This document shows, one piece after another, positions 9,501-17,290 of a stretch of 17,375 nucleotides of DNA. Numbering within the stretch: the stretch's first letter is position 1; each line of letters begins with the position of its first letter. Below the pieces are notes generated by a model. That model worked only from the letters and a program-made list of their open reading frames with translations. It was not told where the DNA came from and searched no databases. Made by a program: the position numbers and the translations under genes. Origin of the DNA: Amoebophrya sp. AT5.2 (taxonomy: Eukaryota; Sar; Dinophyceae; Syndiniales; Amoebophryaceae); NCBI GenBank assembly GCA_005223375.1, contig RXOD01004897.1, forward strand, positions 1 through 17,375. The letters are read 5' to 3'.

Positions 9501-11905
9501 TCCTGGCCCGCCTCGTACGGATCCGAACTATCGGCAGATCTGTCTCTGTAAGAAATTCATCACCCGGTAGTTGGGCACGTTTTCCAACTGCCTCACCGCC
9601 TCCCGCCGCGCGCAACTGTTCGGGGAGCCGGCGAAGAAAACCTCTATGTCGCGCCCGTACGGATTCATAGAAGCCGTGGACTTCGAAAACCGCCGATGTA
9701 AAAAACAAAAGATCCATAGCGATATGGTACGATTACGATGAGGATGACGAACCCAGACTGGCCCGACACATAGTACTAAAGATGGGCCGCCGCCGCTGCA
9801 GTCCGAAATCTATCGCAACCGAGAATTGAAAATGTGTCCGTGTGAGATGAAAACCGTCCAAATATAGTCGGCCCCGGCGAAGTAGACCACTGGCTATTGA
9901 TTGATACAAAGAAACTGAAGCGGCAGCGGTGAAGAAGAGGAAGTCTTCCTTTCGCGAAGACAACAGCAACAGCTCTACCTGTGCTGCGGGAGCTGCTCTC
10001 TAGCACTACACCAGCTACCAAGTGTTGTTCAGCGTTCCCGCACCGCCGTACTTTCATGCGAAAAACCGTTTTCCCACCTACTCCTACCAAAACCAAAAAT
10101 ACGACGTGCACGACCTATAATTACGGGAGAAATCACCGTCGGCACGAGAACTACGCCCCCACCTCGATTATAGCCGTAGGGTGCCCTCCGTCCTCCTGCT
10201 CTCAGCCTTAGCCGTACTAATATGGTCGCTATGGATCGATATCGCCAAACCGTAGCGTCGGGATGGAGATGACTGTGTCGTACCAGTACTGCACCCGGGC
10301 CGTGAATACGTCGTTCGCGACCACGACGTGTTCCGTGTCCGTCTTCCAGCACGAGTTTTCGTGGGAATTCGTAAATCCAGGTGCTTCCCCACCTGTGAAG
10401 AATCTCCCGTGGATCCACTCCGGGTGCCCGGCCAGCTGCCCCACGCTCCACTCCTGCAGGTACTCCGCCGAGCGCTGGAAGTCCTGCCTCCCCAAGTCCA
10501 TGCTGAACACGGTCCAGAAGTTTTTCCCGGAATGCTTCTGGTGCAGGGGGTGGAGCCGCGCCCAGCGTAAGAGAGGGACGAGGTAGTCCGCCTCCGCCTT
10601 GGCGATGGCGGCCCAGTGCTCCATCTGCAGGTCCAGCTTGAACACAAAGTACACTCTGCTAACACAGTGCGGGAAAAAAATGAAGTACGCGTCGTCCGCA
10701 CTCTGCGCCTCGAACTGCCGGTTCTCGTCGAACACGTGTGCAAAAAACCACTCCATCGAGTGGAAATTAAAAAGGGGAGCGAAGAAAATCTTGTTCCGGG
10801 GACTGTGCTCTTCTTGGGACCACGCCTTGTCGCTACATGTGTTCGATGGGGGTCGGCGACGTCGACGCCGATCCTGGATACCTCTAGCTCTAGGCGACGC
10901 AAAAATGTTGGAACTGCCACTGAAATACAGCAAGACCGGACAATGGAGCGAGTAGCACAAGTACGACGCAAGAGAACGCTGAATAGATAGTGTCCTTATC
11001 TGAAAATCGGAGACGATAGCTACGCCGGCCTATGACATAGTATAAGTCAGAGTCCCCCAACATCGCTTTGTCGATACTACAGGCATGCTCCCAGACGACC
11101 AACAAGCAAGGAACCAACTTCAAAAATCATATCGATGAGTCCCTCGAATCATCATGGTTTCTTCACTTAAACTGAAAGCCGAAATACTCGCAGGGCGCGT
11201 ATTCATACACCCACTTGGAGAGGCCCGGCACGCAGTGCGGCTGAAACACATCCTCGGGCTCGGAGTGGTTGCACGGCGGGGGAAAGGACATCTGCCAAAA
11301 CATCTCGTTCATCGAAGCCCGCTTCACCGGGTCGATCGCAAACTTCCACGCGGTGACTATGGGTATGGTCGTGGTCATCAGGAGCTGCATATAAGGGGCC
11401 CCTCTGAATCTGCGAGCTCCACCACGGCTCTCTGCGGCTGGGCTTTTTCTTCTGCTCTTCAACTTCGACTTCAACCAATCATAGCAAGAAAGGTAGAGGT
11501 GGCGAAGACGAACCCAAGGTCGCCCGCTGCTGGTTCTGCCCACCTCCGGCATGGCGGTATTATTCCAGGTTGCGTCGCGGCGGCGGAAGCAGGTACCGTG
11601 CCGCCGCTCGTGCCGCACCATGCCCGACTCAAGCCGGGGGCTGGTTGCCGCTTGATCGACGCTCCGGAGCTGCAGCTGGATAAGTACTCGAAATTGGTGC
11701 AGTTGTAGTGACCCTACAAAGGAATCGGCGGTGGGCGTCGTGGACACGTGATCTAGATCTCGATCGTGCAGATCGATACTCGGAAATGGTAGAAACGAAG
11801 AAACTTCTGAAGCATTGCCAACATACTCACATCAGAGTGGCACGTCGAAGCGGCTAAAAACCTGACACGGCAACATGCACTCGTATCGTTCGGATGAGAA
11901 GACAT
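6515..11905 (-). CDS. GT47 exostosin-like glycosyltransferase fused to FkbM methyltransferase (multi-exon)
   Basis: Model: exons 11905-11831, 11713-11597, 11384-11167, 10802-10247, 9686-9538, 9299-7709, 7519-6515; these sum to 3711 nt, or 1236 aa. The GT47 part spans about residues 120-445: KWVYEYAP start, IFFAPLFNFHSMEW, YDTVISIP (the usual DVVIP site), IEVFFAGS...ARREAV, and MYRSKYCLVLCGSSHTNNVR...GCIPVIVSDDF. After a Gly- and Glu-rich linker comes FkbM: SAM motif FVDGGANVG (about 725), SVEPNPRNF (about 777), then LLKLDIEGYE (about 938) in the next exon. GT47 and the FkbM SAM motif are in one uninterrupted exon, so the fusion does not rest on splicing. An acidic linker then precedes a Cys segment (KQLCNRLDPKICGGVTC) of Apple/PAN-like look. 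It is probably a Golgi-type enzyme making a methylated glycan. No N-terminal signal anchor is visible, so a 5' exon may be missing. Confidence 0.82.
7520..7708 (-). other. Intron inside FkbM domain, GT-AG
   Basis: 189 nt. The donor is GAGAAAGAG|GTACTTCT and the acceptor AAAAAATCAG|CTTGTG, phase 0. It joins the first half of the FkbM fold to the LLKLDIEGYE half. A 3-bp CTT repeat near both ends would allow a shifted join (REKEVLVQF instead of REKELVQF). The downstream ATTTCAG could also serve as acceptor in the same phase. No inverted repeats were seen. Confidence 0.75.
9302..9563 (-). other. GT47 intron with CAGAT direct repeat at its edges
   Basis: Two readings fit the frame. The canonical one is CGG|GTGATG ... 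ATATCGCAG|ATTTC (262 nt). The repeat-based one collapses CAGAT (minus 9542-9538 and 9304-9300), giving a 238-nt intron and the join VMNFLQRQISNLSV. The second keeps more residues between the FFAGS and MYRSKYC motifs, as GT47 proteins usually have. Inside is a direct repeat atggtcaaacc, seen twice near 9320-9353. Confidence 0.6.
9711..9722. repeat. Inverted repeat arm (gatccatagcga) of intron element
   Basis: Exact reverse complement of the 12 bases at 10226-10237. It lies 18 bp inside the direct repeat copy at 9687-9692. Its extension continues tatggtac, which partly matches the other arm. Confidence 0.9.
10226..10237. repeat. Inverted repeat arm (tcgctatggatc) of intron element
   Basis: Exact reverse complement of 9711-9722. 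It lies 9 bp inside the direct repeat copy at 10247-10252. The flanking gtactaatatgg is an imperfect continuation of the inverted repeat. Confidence 0.9.
10803..11166 (-). other. GT47 intron, GT-AG
   Basis: 364 nt. The donor is CAGTTTAA|GTGAAG and the acceptor AAGAGCACAG|TCCCC, both phase 2. The join gives FGFQFNPRNKIFFAPLFNF, a fitting start of a GT47 fold. A short CAGT is present near both edges, but collapsing it breaks the frame, so the GT-AG reading is preferred. Confidence 0.75.
11385..11596 (-). other. GT47-FkbM gene intron near 5' end, GT-AG
   Basis: 212 nt. The donor is GGCACG|GTACCTGC and the acceptor TTATATGCAG|CTCCTG, both phase 0. It joins a Cys-containing exon (NCTNFEYLSSCSS) to the LLMTTTIPIVTAWKF exon. 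The upstream boundary rests on frame and splice signals, not on family conservation. Confidence 0.6.
11714..11830 (-). other. GT47-FkbM gene, first modelled intron, GT-AG
   Basis: 117 nt. The donor is TCTGAT|GTGAGTATG and the acceptor ATTCCTTTGTAG|GGTCAC, both phase 0. Both sites are close to the usual consensus. The upstream exon (ATG 11905) has no recognisable motif, so this junction is tentative. Confidence 0.5.
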
Positions 11906-12055
11906 GTGCTCAGATCGCAAGCGCTGCCGAAATCATGATATCCCCACGCCGCCGGAACAAGACAACAATTTCCGGGATTTTTTTTGCGAACAAAACCACC
12001 ACGACATCAGTTCATGAAACAATATTTCAAGCGGCTGTGTGATGTTTATGGAAAC

Positions 12056-12172
12056 TCAGTACTGCAAAATGCACATGTAGTCCGCTTCTGGATTCATTTG
12101 GCTCGTCGTGGTGCAGAGCAGGACGAGAACGCTCCTGCAGTTAGGTACCGGCACATCATCGTGTATCTTCAT
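12056..12172 (-). CDS. Candidate 5' exon or short ORF (38 aa), upstream of GT47-FkbM
   Basis: ATG at 12172 to TGA at 12056. The peptide begins MKIHDDVPVPNCRSVLVLLC and contains a short hydrophobic run. The hexamer ACATGT occurs near its end (12073-12078) and at the modelled start of the next exon (11902-11907) in the same codon phase, 171 bp apart. Collapsing the repeat would fuse this ORF to the GT47-FkbM gene, as in the other repeat-flanked introns. The hexamer match could be chance, and no family signal supports coding. Confidence 0.25.
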   Translation of the reverse strand: MKIHDDVPVPNCRSVLVLLCTTTSQMNPEADYMCILQY

Positions 12173-12407
12173 GTAAAAATGCGAAAAAATGGTGCGGTAC
12201 AGATGCGAAAAAATCTATCAGGAGGATGAAAGGCGCGGCTTACTTTTCATCCATGCGGCCTTGCGAGGATTTTTTTTTTTGAAGTCTTGTGGAAACGACT
12301 GATGGAGAATCATGGCCGGAGCGGTGATCGACATCGACGGAACCGCGTTAGAAGCGTCGATGCCGCCCACCACCCCGACCTTGTTGGAAGCGAAATTTTA
12401 TAAAAAT

Positions 12408-12632
12408 CTAGTCCGGGCACGGGCTGCTGTTTGGCAAGAAAGAATGTTCCGAAGGTAGCTCCTTGTTCTGGAAGTGAAACTTGTACGAGATGGCGGTGGG
12501 TGGGTGGCCTCTCGTCGGGAAGCGCTCCTGCTGAACGGGTGGGTAGGTATCCGTCGGGAAGCGTTCCTCTTGAACGGGATACATTCTCCTCCGCGCGATG
12601 AACGCCGGCGACCGCCACGGTGCTGACCTCAT
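12408..12632 (-). CDS. Hypothetical 74-aa Pro-rich ORF with 13-residue tandem repeat
   Basis: ATG at 12632 to TAG at 12408. The translation includes two copies of PVQ(E/Q)ERFPT spaced 13 residues apart, encoded by a 39-bp imperfect tandem duplication. Two of the codon differences between copies are silent third-position changes (CAA/CAG, GAA/GAG) and one is replacing (GAG/CAG), which mildly favours coding. There is no signal peptide or known domain. It could be a small gene, an exon of a neighbour, or non-coding. It sits 232 bp downstream of the stop of the GRAM-VASt gene, on the same strand. Confidence 0.3.
   Translation of the reverse strand: MRSAPWRSPAFIARRRMYPVQEERFPTDTYPPVQQERFPTRGHPPTAISYKFHFQNKELPSEHSFLPNSSPCPD
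12513..12580. repeat. 39-bp imperfect tandem duplication
   Basis: Copies start with cgtcggga at 12513 and 12552. They share cgtcgggaagcg(c/t)tcct..tgaacggg. The period is a multiple of three and keeps the minus-strand reading frame. Confidence 0.85.
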
Positions 12633-12864
12633 ACTTTAGTCATATCAATTGCGTATGCAACCAATCGTAACGGCAACCGTATCGATCTAATTCTAGCATA
12701 GGAATAGGTGTCTTCAGGGTATAGCGATCGCTCCTTATCGATCGGAAACCATATGGTCTGTACAGGCAGAGACAATGATCGAATGAATTGTCATCTTCGA
12801 AGATAGTGAAAGCTATGCGTCTTCTCGAATCTGTATCTGATGTGTCCACTAGTATCTCGGATGG

Positions 12865-15800
12865 TCATCTCCGCCTCGATCCGGATCCCTGCACGGCCGC
12901 TGTCATCGCATCGGCCGCCCCCACCCGGGGCGCAACTGCGTCATCACGATTTCCCGCGCAGACCGCGTTTGAGACTGGCATTGGCATTGAGTCAGACCGC
13001 CCCATCGGCATCAAGAGCAGCCCCGCAAACGCCACCCCTTGCACTAGGACGAGGACCGAGAGGCACAGCAACCAGCACCGCGTCCGCGCTGTCTGCTCCG
13101 CAAAGGCCGACTTCAGCAAGGCCAATTCGCGAGCCAATTCACTCGAAGAAGCCAAGCTGTCCTCGGTCGTTCCGCAACTACTCGTAGCTACCGGCGAAAT
13201 GCAGGTCGGGCTCGTACTCGTACTTGGAGAAGCGGAAGTGCTCGCCGTCCCCGCGGTAGAAGTAGACCCACAACCACTAGAAACAGATCGATCTTCCACG
13301 GGTTCCTCGAGCGTCAGCAGCAGCTGCTCTTCAGACGGCGGTTCCTCCACCTGATCCTGCTCTTCATGATCCGCACAACTCCTCCTCAGACTCGCGCGCG
13401 ACGAAGACAGCTGCGCGAGGGATTCGTCGACGATGACTTTCCAGTTCCGCGCGAAGATGTCGTAGTTGAGAAACCCGTTCGGGCGGACCGCAGCGGCGAT
13501 GAGGCACCACCCGAACCACTTGTGCTCCATCCACAGTTTCACCGAGACCCCTCTGTGTGGAGGACGGGCATGCTGCTAAGAGGTCAACAACTGCTAAGCG
13601 AAAGGTGGCAGCCGTTCTGCCGATTCGGATTTTAGACGTTCGAACCGATCCAGTTCGAGCGTTTCTACTGCTCTACCTAGGTAGAAAATATAAGTGTGCA
13701 GACATATCAATCCCCAGTCGCTGTTCCTATTCGCGCACCTCTGAACCGCCTCCGACCCCTTCGCCGCGCTGGGCAGACTCAGAGTGCGGAGGGGTGTTTC
13801 GCCATCGCTCCCACACCCAAAGCCCGCATCTCAGAAGTCAAGTGCTGTAATATTAGTGATGTAAAAGTAAGCAGCACCGCCTTCCATACCCTCGGGTCCG
13901 GCTTCACCAGGAAGTGCAAGTCGAAGCGGAAGCTCTCCTGGAACGGCACGCTCTCCGCGGACGACGCCTTCGTCACGTGCAGTGCCTGCTCTTCGTCCAC
14001 AAAAAACTCCACGATCTCGCTCATCTGATTTATTTGCTGAGATCGTGGTGGTCGTTCTTCGCAAGTAATACCAGACTCACCTGACCGAGAAGATACAGAA
14101 CATTTTCATAGTAAGTACCGTGGTCATTCTCGGGCCCATCGGGTTTGGCGAGTCGACGTCGAAGCGCACGTTGCGTGCGTACTTCGGCGAGCGCTCCCCC
14201 CGCTTCGGCATTTCCCACCTCCCGATCTCGCACACGCTGTGCCTCGGTTTTCTGCGCTGTGCCTGGCTCTCGTCGAGCACGAAGCTCCCCTCCCGCTTCT
14301 CGAACGTCTGCTGCCGGACTTTCTCCCAGAACGGCACCTTCTCCCACGACCGCGTCCGGTCCGCTGGAACGGTAGAATTCGTCGTCGTGCTCTCCTGCTT
14401 CATCTTCGCCAGTTCGGCAGCCGCATCGTATCCCACCAGCCTCTCGTCCTCCAGAAGTTCCCCCCCACCCTCACCAATACCAGTACCGAAAAAACCCTCC
14501 TCGCGGAAGAAGTCTCCGAGCAGGACTGTGTTCGCATGGGGCAGGCCGCCCTTGGAGGGCACTTTGATCAGGGGATGTGTGCAGTCAACCAGGATGAACA
14601 GGTTGAGGAAGTCCGAAACGCTGCAGTTGTGGAAGAGGCCGTCGGCGAGCTCGGCCCGATCCCCCGAGATTGCGGGTTCCGGCAGCGCAAACCACTCGGC
14701 CCTCATGATCGACGCGCTCCTGTCCGGGTGGGATAGTACTTCTGCCGGATGCGTCGATGTCTCGGTGGCTTCGAGGGGCGATCCTCCGAGGTCGTGGAGG
14801 TCGGCGTCGAGGTTCTCGGGGTCCCCCTCTGCTTTCGTCGCTTTCTCCCCCTCTTCCACCAGCCGCCCGTCGCCGGAACCCCCCGATTCGCTGGCGCGGC
14901 CGACGGAAGAACGAACCTCTGGTAGCAGCAGCCCCGGTAGGATCCGGCTTTGCTCCTCCGCGTTCGCGTGGCTGCGGACGGCGTCTCGAACCCCTGACAG
15001 GAACATCACAAACGCCCGGCGGTTCTCAAACCCGGAAAACGCGTAGCTGAACCGCTTCAGCCTCTGCGTCTGGACATGGTTCTGCGAATTGGAAGAAGTG
15101 CTGCTCTCCCTTAGCGCCGTGGTCGTGGGGGAGCGCAGAGGCAGATCGCCGTCGGGGTGGAGTGGTTCCCCCTCTGAAGCAGGTGGCGTTCTTCTCTCAC
15201 CTTTCGGCGACGTTTCCAGCACCATCCCAACCCTTCGCCGCCCGCAACAACTTCTGAAGCTGAACAAAAAAATGACCGCGGCAAGCAGAAAAGCAAACGC
15301 GCGGCGGATCCAGTGACTTAGGAGTCTTGCTCGCGGCGGATCAGTCTTGCTCGCGAAACCTGTTTCCCTGGCTTCTCCTTCGAGGGGTTCGAGGAGAGAA
15401 ACTGAAGCTCCAGGAAGAACCTCCCCCGGTGGTCGCATCTGCTGATCGCCCGTGGAGGTCTCCTGACCGCAGCTGTCAGCGGCTGTAGACGCGGTGCTCA
15501 GCCTCGTCGACCTCCGCCGAGACGCCGACGCCGATGAAAGTCTGCTGACGCTCGTCCGCAGCCGCACGCCGCTTCCAGCGGTCGATGGTGAAGATGTTGA
15601 TGTCCCATGGTCGTGCAGCGACTCCCTCTGTTGATCTTCTGGCGGGCCAGCACCCGGTGGTCGGGCTCCACCGTCGCTGGTCCTGCTTTCCCTAGCCCCC
15701 CCTAGACCTCCCCGGCTCGACGGGATGGCCACGCTCACAACCAACTTGTATTTGGATGCTTTCAGAAAGCTCGCGTCCGCCGCCTCGACCGAAACCCGCT

Positions 15801-16011
15801 CCACGTGGGTCCACGCGGCGAGGGCACGGCCGTGATTTTTCAGAAGATCAGACACGCGCTCGTGGTCGATCCAGCGGAGGCCCTTCGGATGAACCTCCAC
15901 GAAGCCGTCGACTTTTGTCCGCGTCGCCTTCTGCCGGTGGCTCACAAGCCGGAGACGACACTGGTGCTTTTGCGGTGCAGCCGCGATTGCGTTTGCGGGG
16001 GAGGATGACAT
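12865..16011 (-). CDS. GRAM/PH-like plus VASt sterol-transfer membrane protein (3 exons)
   Basis: Model: exons 16011-14119, 14024-13890 and 13572-12865, 911 aa, ATG at 16011. Residues about 17-98 (KVDGFVEVHPKGLRW...WTHVERVSV...YKLVVSVAIP) look like a GRAM/PH-like beta fold. FSYAFSGFENRRAFVMFL (321-338) resembles the usual GRAM C-terminal strand and helix, so the domain seems split by a Ser-rich insert of about 220 residues with a hydrophobic segment (238-252). Residues about 452-735 form the VASt domain: FHNCSVSDFLNLFI, VPFQESFRFDLHFLV, then VSVKLWMEHKW and FLNYDIFARNWKVIVDESL. Residues 843-864 are a transmembrane helix near the C-terminus. VASt proteins (GRAMD1/Aster, yeast LAM) are ER-anchored and move sterols at membrane contact sites, and that role is likely here. 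The VASt order and tail anchor fit the family; the internal hydrophobic stretch is unusual. Confidence 0.8.
13573..13889 (-). other. GRAM-VASt intron 2, GT-AG
   Basis: 317 nt inside the VASt domain. The donor is CCGAGG|GTATGG and the acceptor CTCTTAGCAG|CATGCC (or three bases upstream at CTTAG), phase 0. The join KPDPR|HARPPHRGVSVKLWMEHKW gives a strand spacing like that of other VASt domains. No flanking direct repeat was seen in frame. Confidence 0.7.
14025..14118 (-). other. GRAM-VASt intron 1, GT-AG
   Basis: 94 nt. The donor is ACCACG|GTACTTAC and the acceptor AATAAATCAG|ATGAGC, phase 0. It joins SPNPMGPRMTT to MSEIVEFFVDEEQ in the VASt domain. It has the same GTACTT donor as two other introns in the window, without flanking repeats. 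Confidence 0.8.
15301..15355. repeat. Short overlapping direct repeats in GRAM-VASt exon 1
   Basis: agtcttgctcgcg occurs at 15323-15335 and 15343-15355 (period 20), and gcggcggatc at 15301-15310 and 15333-15342. The 20-bp period is not a multiple of three, yet the reading frame stays open. The repeats lie just before the hydrophobic segment of the Ser-rich insert. Confidence 0.85.
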
Positions 16012-17290
16012 CCTCGCGTACCTATACTATCAGTGCCGGCTGGCCGAGCCCGAGCCGCTGAGGCAAAAGCTAAAGCCAAAAGCTAAACTCGTCCTACTAC
16101 TTGTTTCAGATGAAGTTGGAATTTCTCGTATGGGCACGAGGCTGGTGCCGGTGAATCTGAATGCAACAATAAACGGCAGTACATAACTACTTAAATAGAC
16201 ATCACCGTCATGTGTCAATCCGCGCATATTCTGCTCCGCCGACCACGAATTCACTTGCTTCACCAATCAGTCCATGGCATCTCTCATATGACATCGGCAT
16301 GCGCTCTGAACACCTGCGGCCCCCGCGTAGGTCATCAGAAGCTCGGACTCGGCTACGATAGGCCAGCTCTCGCTGTTGATTCTTCTTCTACCGATCGGAT
16401 GCGTCTTCTCAAAACGTACTTAATTCCCCCTTCCGTTTCTGTACGTAGGTGATGGGTGATTCCTGTTCCAAAGCGGTTGCGACGGAGTCCAAATCGTACC
16501 TTTTCTACTGGAACGCGCTGCACTACGGTTGCCGCGAAGCACCGATATCGCAACCGCCAGCAGTGTACGATCGCAACCTCTACGGGGGTTTGTTCTCAGC
16601 CTCCACGCCCTTGCTTCTCGCTTCTTCTATCAGCAAAGCCAAAGTAGGTTGATCGAACTATAAATACCTAATTATCGCCAACACCGAGAGCTGTGTTAAC
16701 TGTGACAGTTAACACTGTCCGATCTGCATCTGCCCGTCACTACTATAGCAACAGCAAGTGACTTGGTCCGGTCTTTGTGGATGTGGGTTTACTTTCTAGC
16801 TAGAAGGATGAATCAAAACGAAGGCCAACCTCGCTCATCCGAGAGGATGGACCTCCCTCCCCTACTGATTTTAGAGGGCCATTGTATGCAACTTTCTGCT
16901 TGTGCTGATCTAGTATGAAGATTGCTCCACGTCCATACTGTAAGAAAAGTACGGAGATCAATCGACTGTGTCAGCTACCCGACGACCGGCGATTTTTCGT
17001 CAATTATAAAACTGATCACGACATCAAATTAAATTCATCGTAGCGCTGCTTCAGCTTCACCGCGAAGTACTATATGACATCCGCTGAGTCATCTGATTCA
17101 TTGGCAGATTTTTTGATTTCATCCAAAACGACCTCACTACTATTTCATCAGTGAGTCATCCGATGGTCAATGGCGGTGAATCTACTGGCTAAATGGTGAA
17201 TGCTGTAAATTTTTCATCGCTTCGCGAATGGCGCTTCACTTCGTCTGCACGCGGCGAAAACGAATTCGATTTCGAACCTCGCCTTGCCCC
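16012..17290. other. Intergenic region upstream of GRAM-VASt gene
   Basis: About 1.28 kb without a supported gene; the frames here are short and lack domains. It includes a palindrome at 16693-16715, imperfect repeats of tgagtcatc(t/c)gat near 17085 and 17153, and AT-rich sequence at 17000-17035. It should contain the promoter side of the GRAM-VASt gene and the 3' flank of the gene entering from the right edge. Confidence 0.55.
16693..16715. repeat. Perfect 10-bp palindrome arms around 3-base spacer
   Basis: gtgttaactg, tga, cagttaacac. The arms are exact reverse complements. In RNA the 3-base loop would form a tight hairpin; as DNA it could be a dyad binding site. Nothing in the context decides. 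Confidence 0.9.

Larger units (their letters stand above)
9687..10252 (-). mobile_element. Non-canonical intron with TSD-like direct repeats and inverted repeats (introner/MITE-like)
   Basis: The upstream exon ends ...CCG ACG CTA CGGTTT and the downstream exon begins CGGTTT TCG AAG TCC; the hexamer CGGTTT is at minus 10252-10247 and 9692-9687. Collapsing the two copies restores a continuous GT47 frame (IPTLRFSKSTASMNPYG) with a 560-nt intron. Just inside are 12-bp perfect inverted repeats: gatccatagcga at 9711-9722 and tcgctatggatc at 10226-10237, with imperfect extension (tatggtac/gtactaatatgg). The only frame-correct GT-AG option (CG|GTTTGG to CTGCAG|CGG near 9799) would add 37 residues not typical of GT47. 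No transposase is encoded, so this would be a non-autonomous element. Confidence 0.7.
11906..12864. other. Region between GT47-FkbM and GRAM-VASt genes
   Basis: About 960 bp. Apart from the two weak ORF candidates listed separately, I see no gene. It should hold the upstream region of the GT47-FkbM gene, possibly including an unrecognised 5' exon, and the 3' flank of the GRAM-VASt gene. T/A runs occur at about 11979-11986 and 12269-12281. Confidence 0.5.

Noticed and set aside
9776..10111. 111-codon minus frame inside the repeat-flanked GT47 intron
   Set aside because: GTG start, not in the GT47 frame, and no transposase-like motif; treated as intron sequence.
12640..12849. 69-codon minus frame just after the GRAM-VASt stop
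   Set aside because: GTG start, no domain, position typical of a 3' UTR.
14120..15046. 308-codon plus-strand frame opposite GRAM-VASt exon 1
   Set aside because: Ser/Pro/Arg-rich with no motif; the VASt signature is on the minus strand.
3386..16965. Shared 12-mer ggagatcaatcg in two intergenic regions
   Set aside because: A 12-base match is expected by chance several times in a window of this size.
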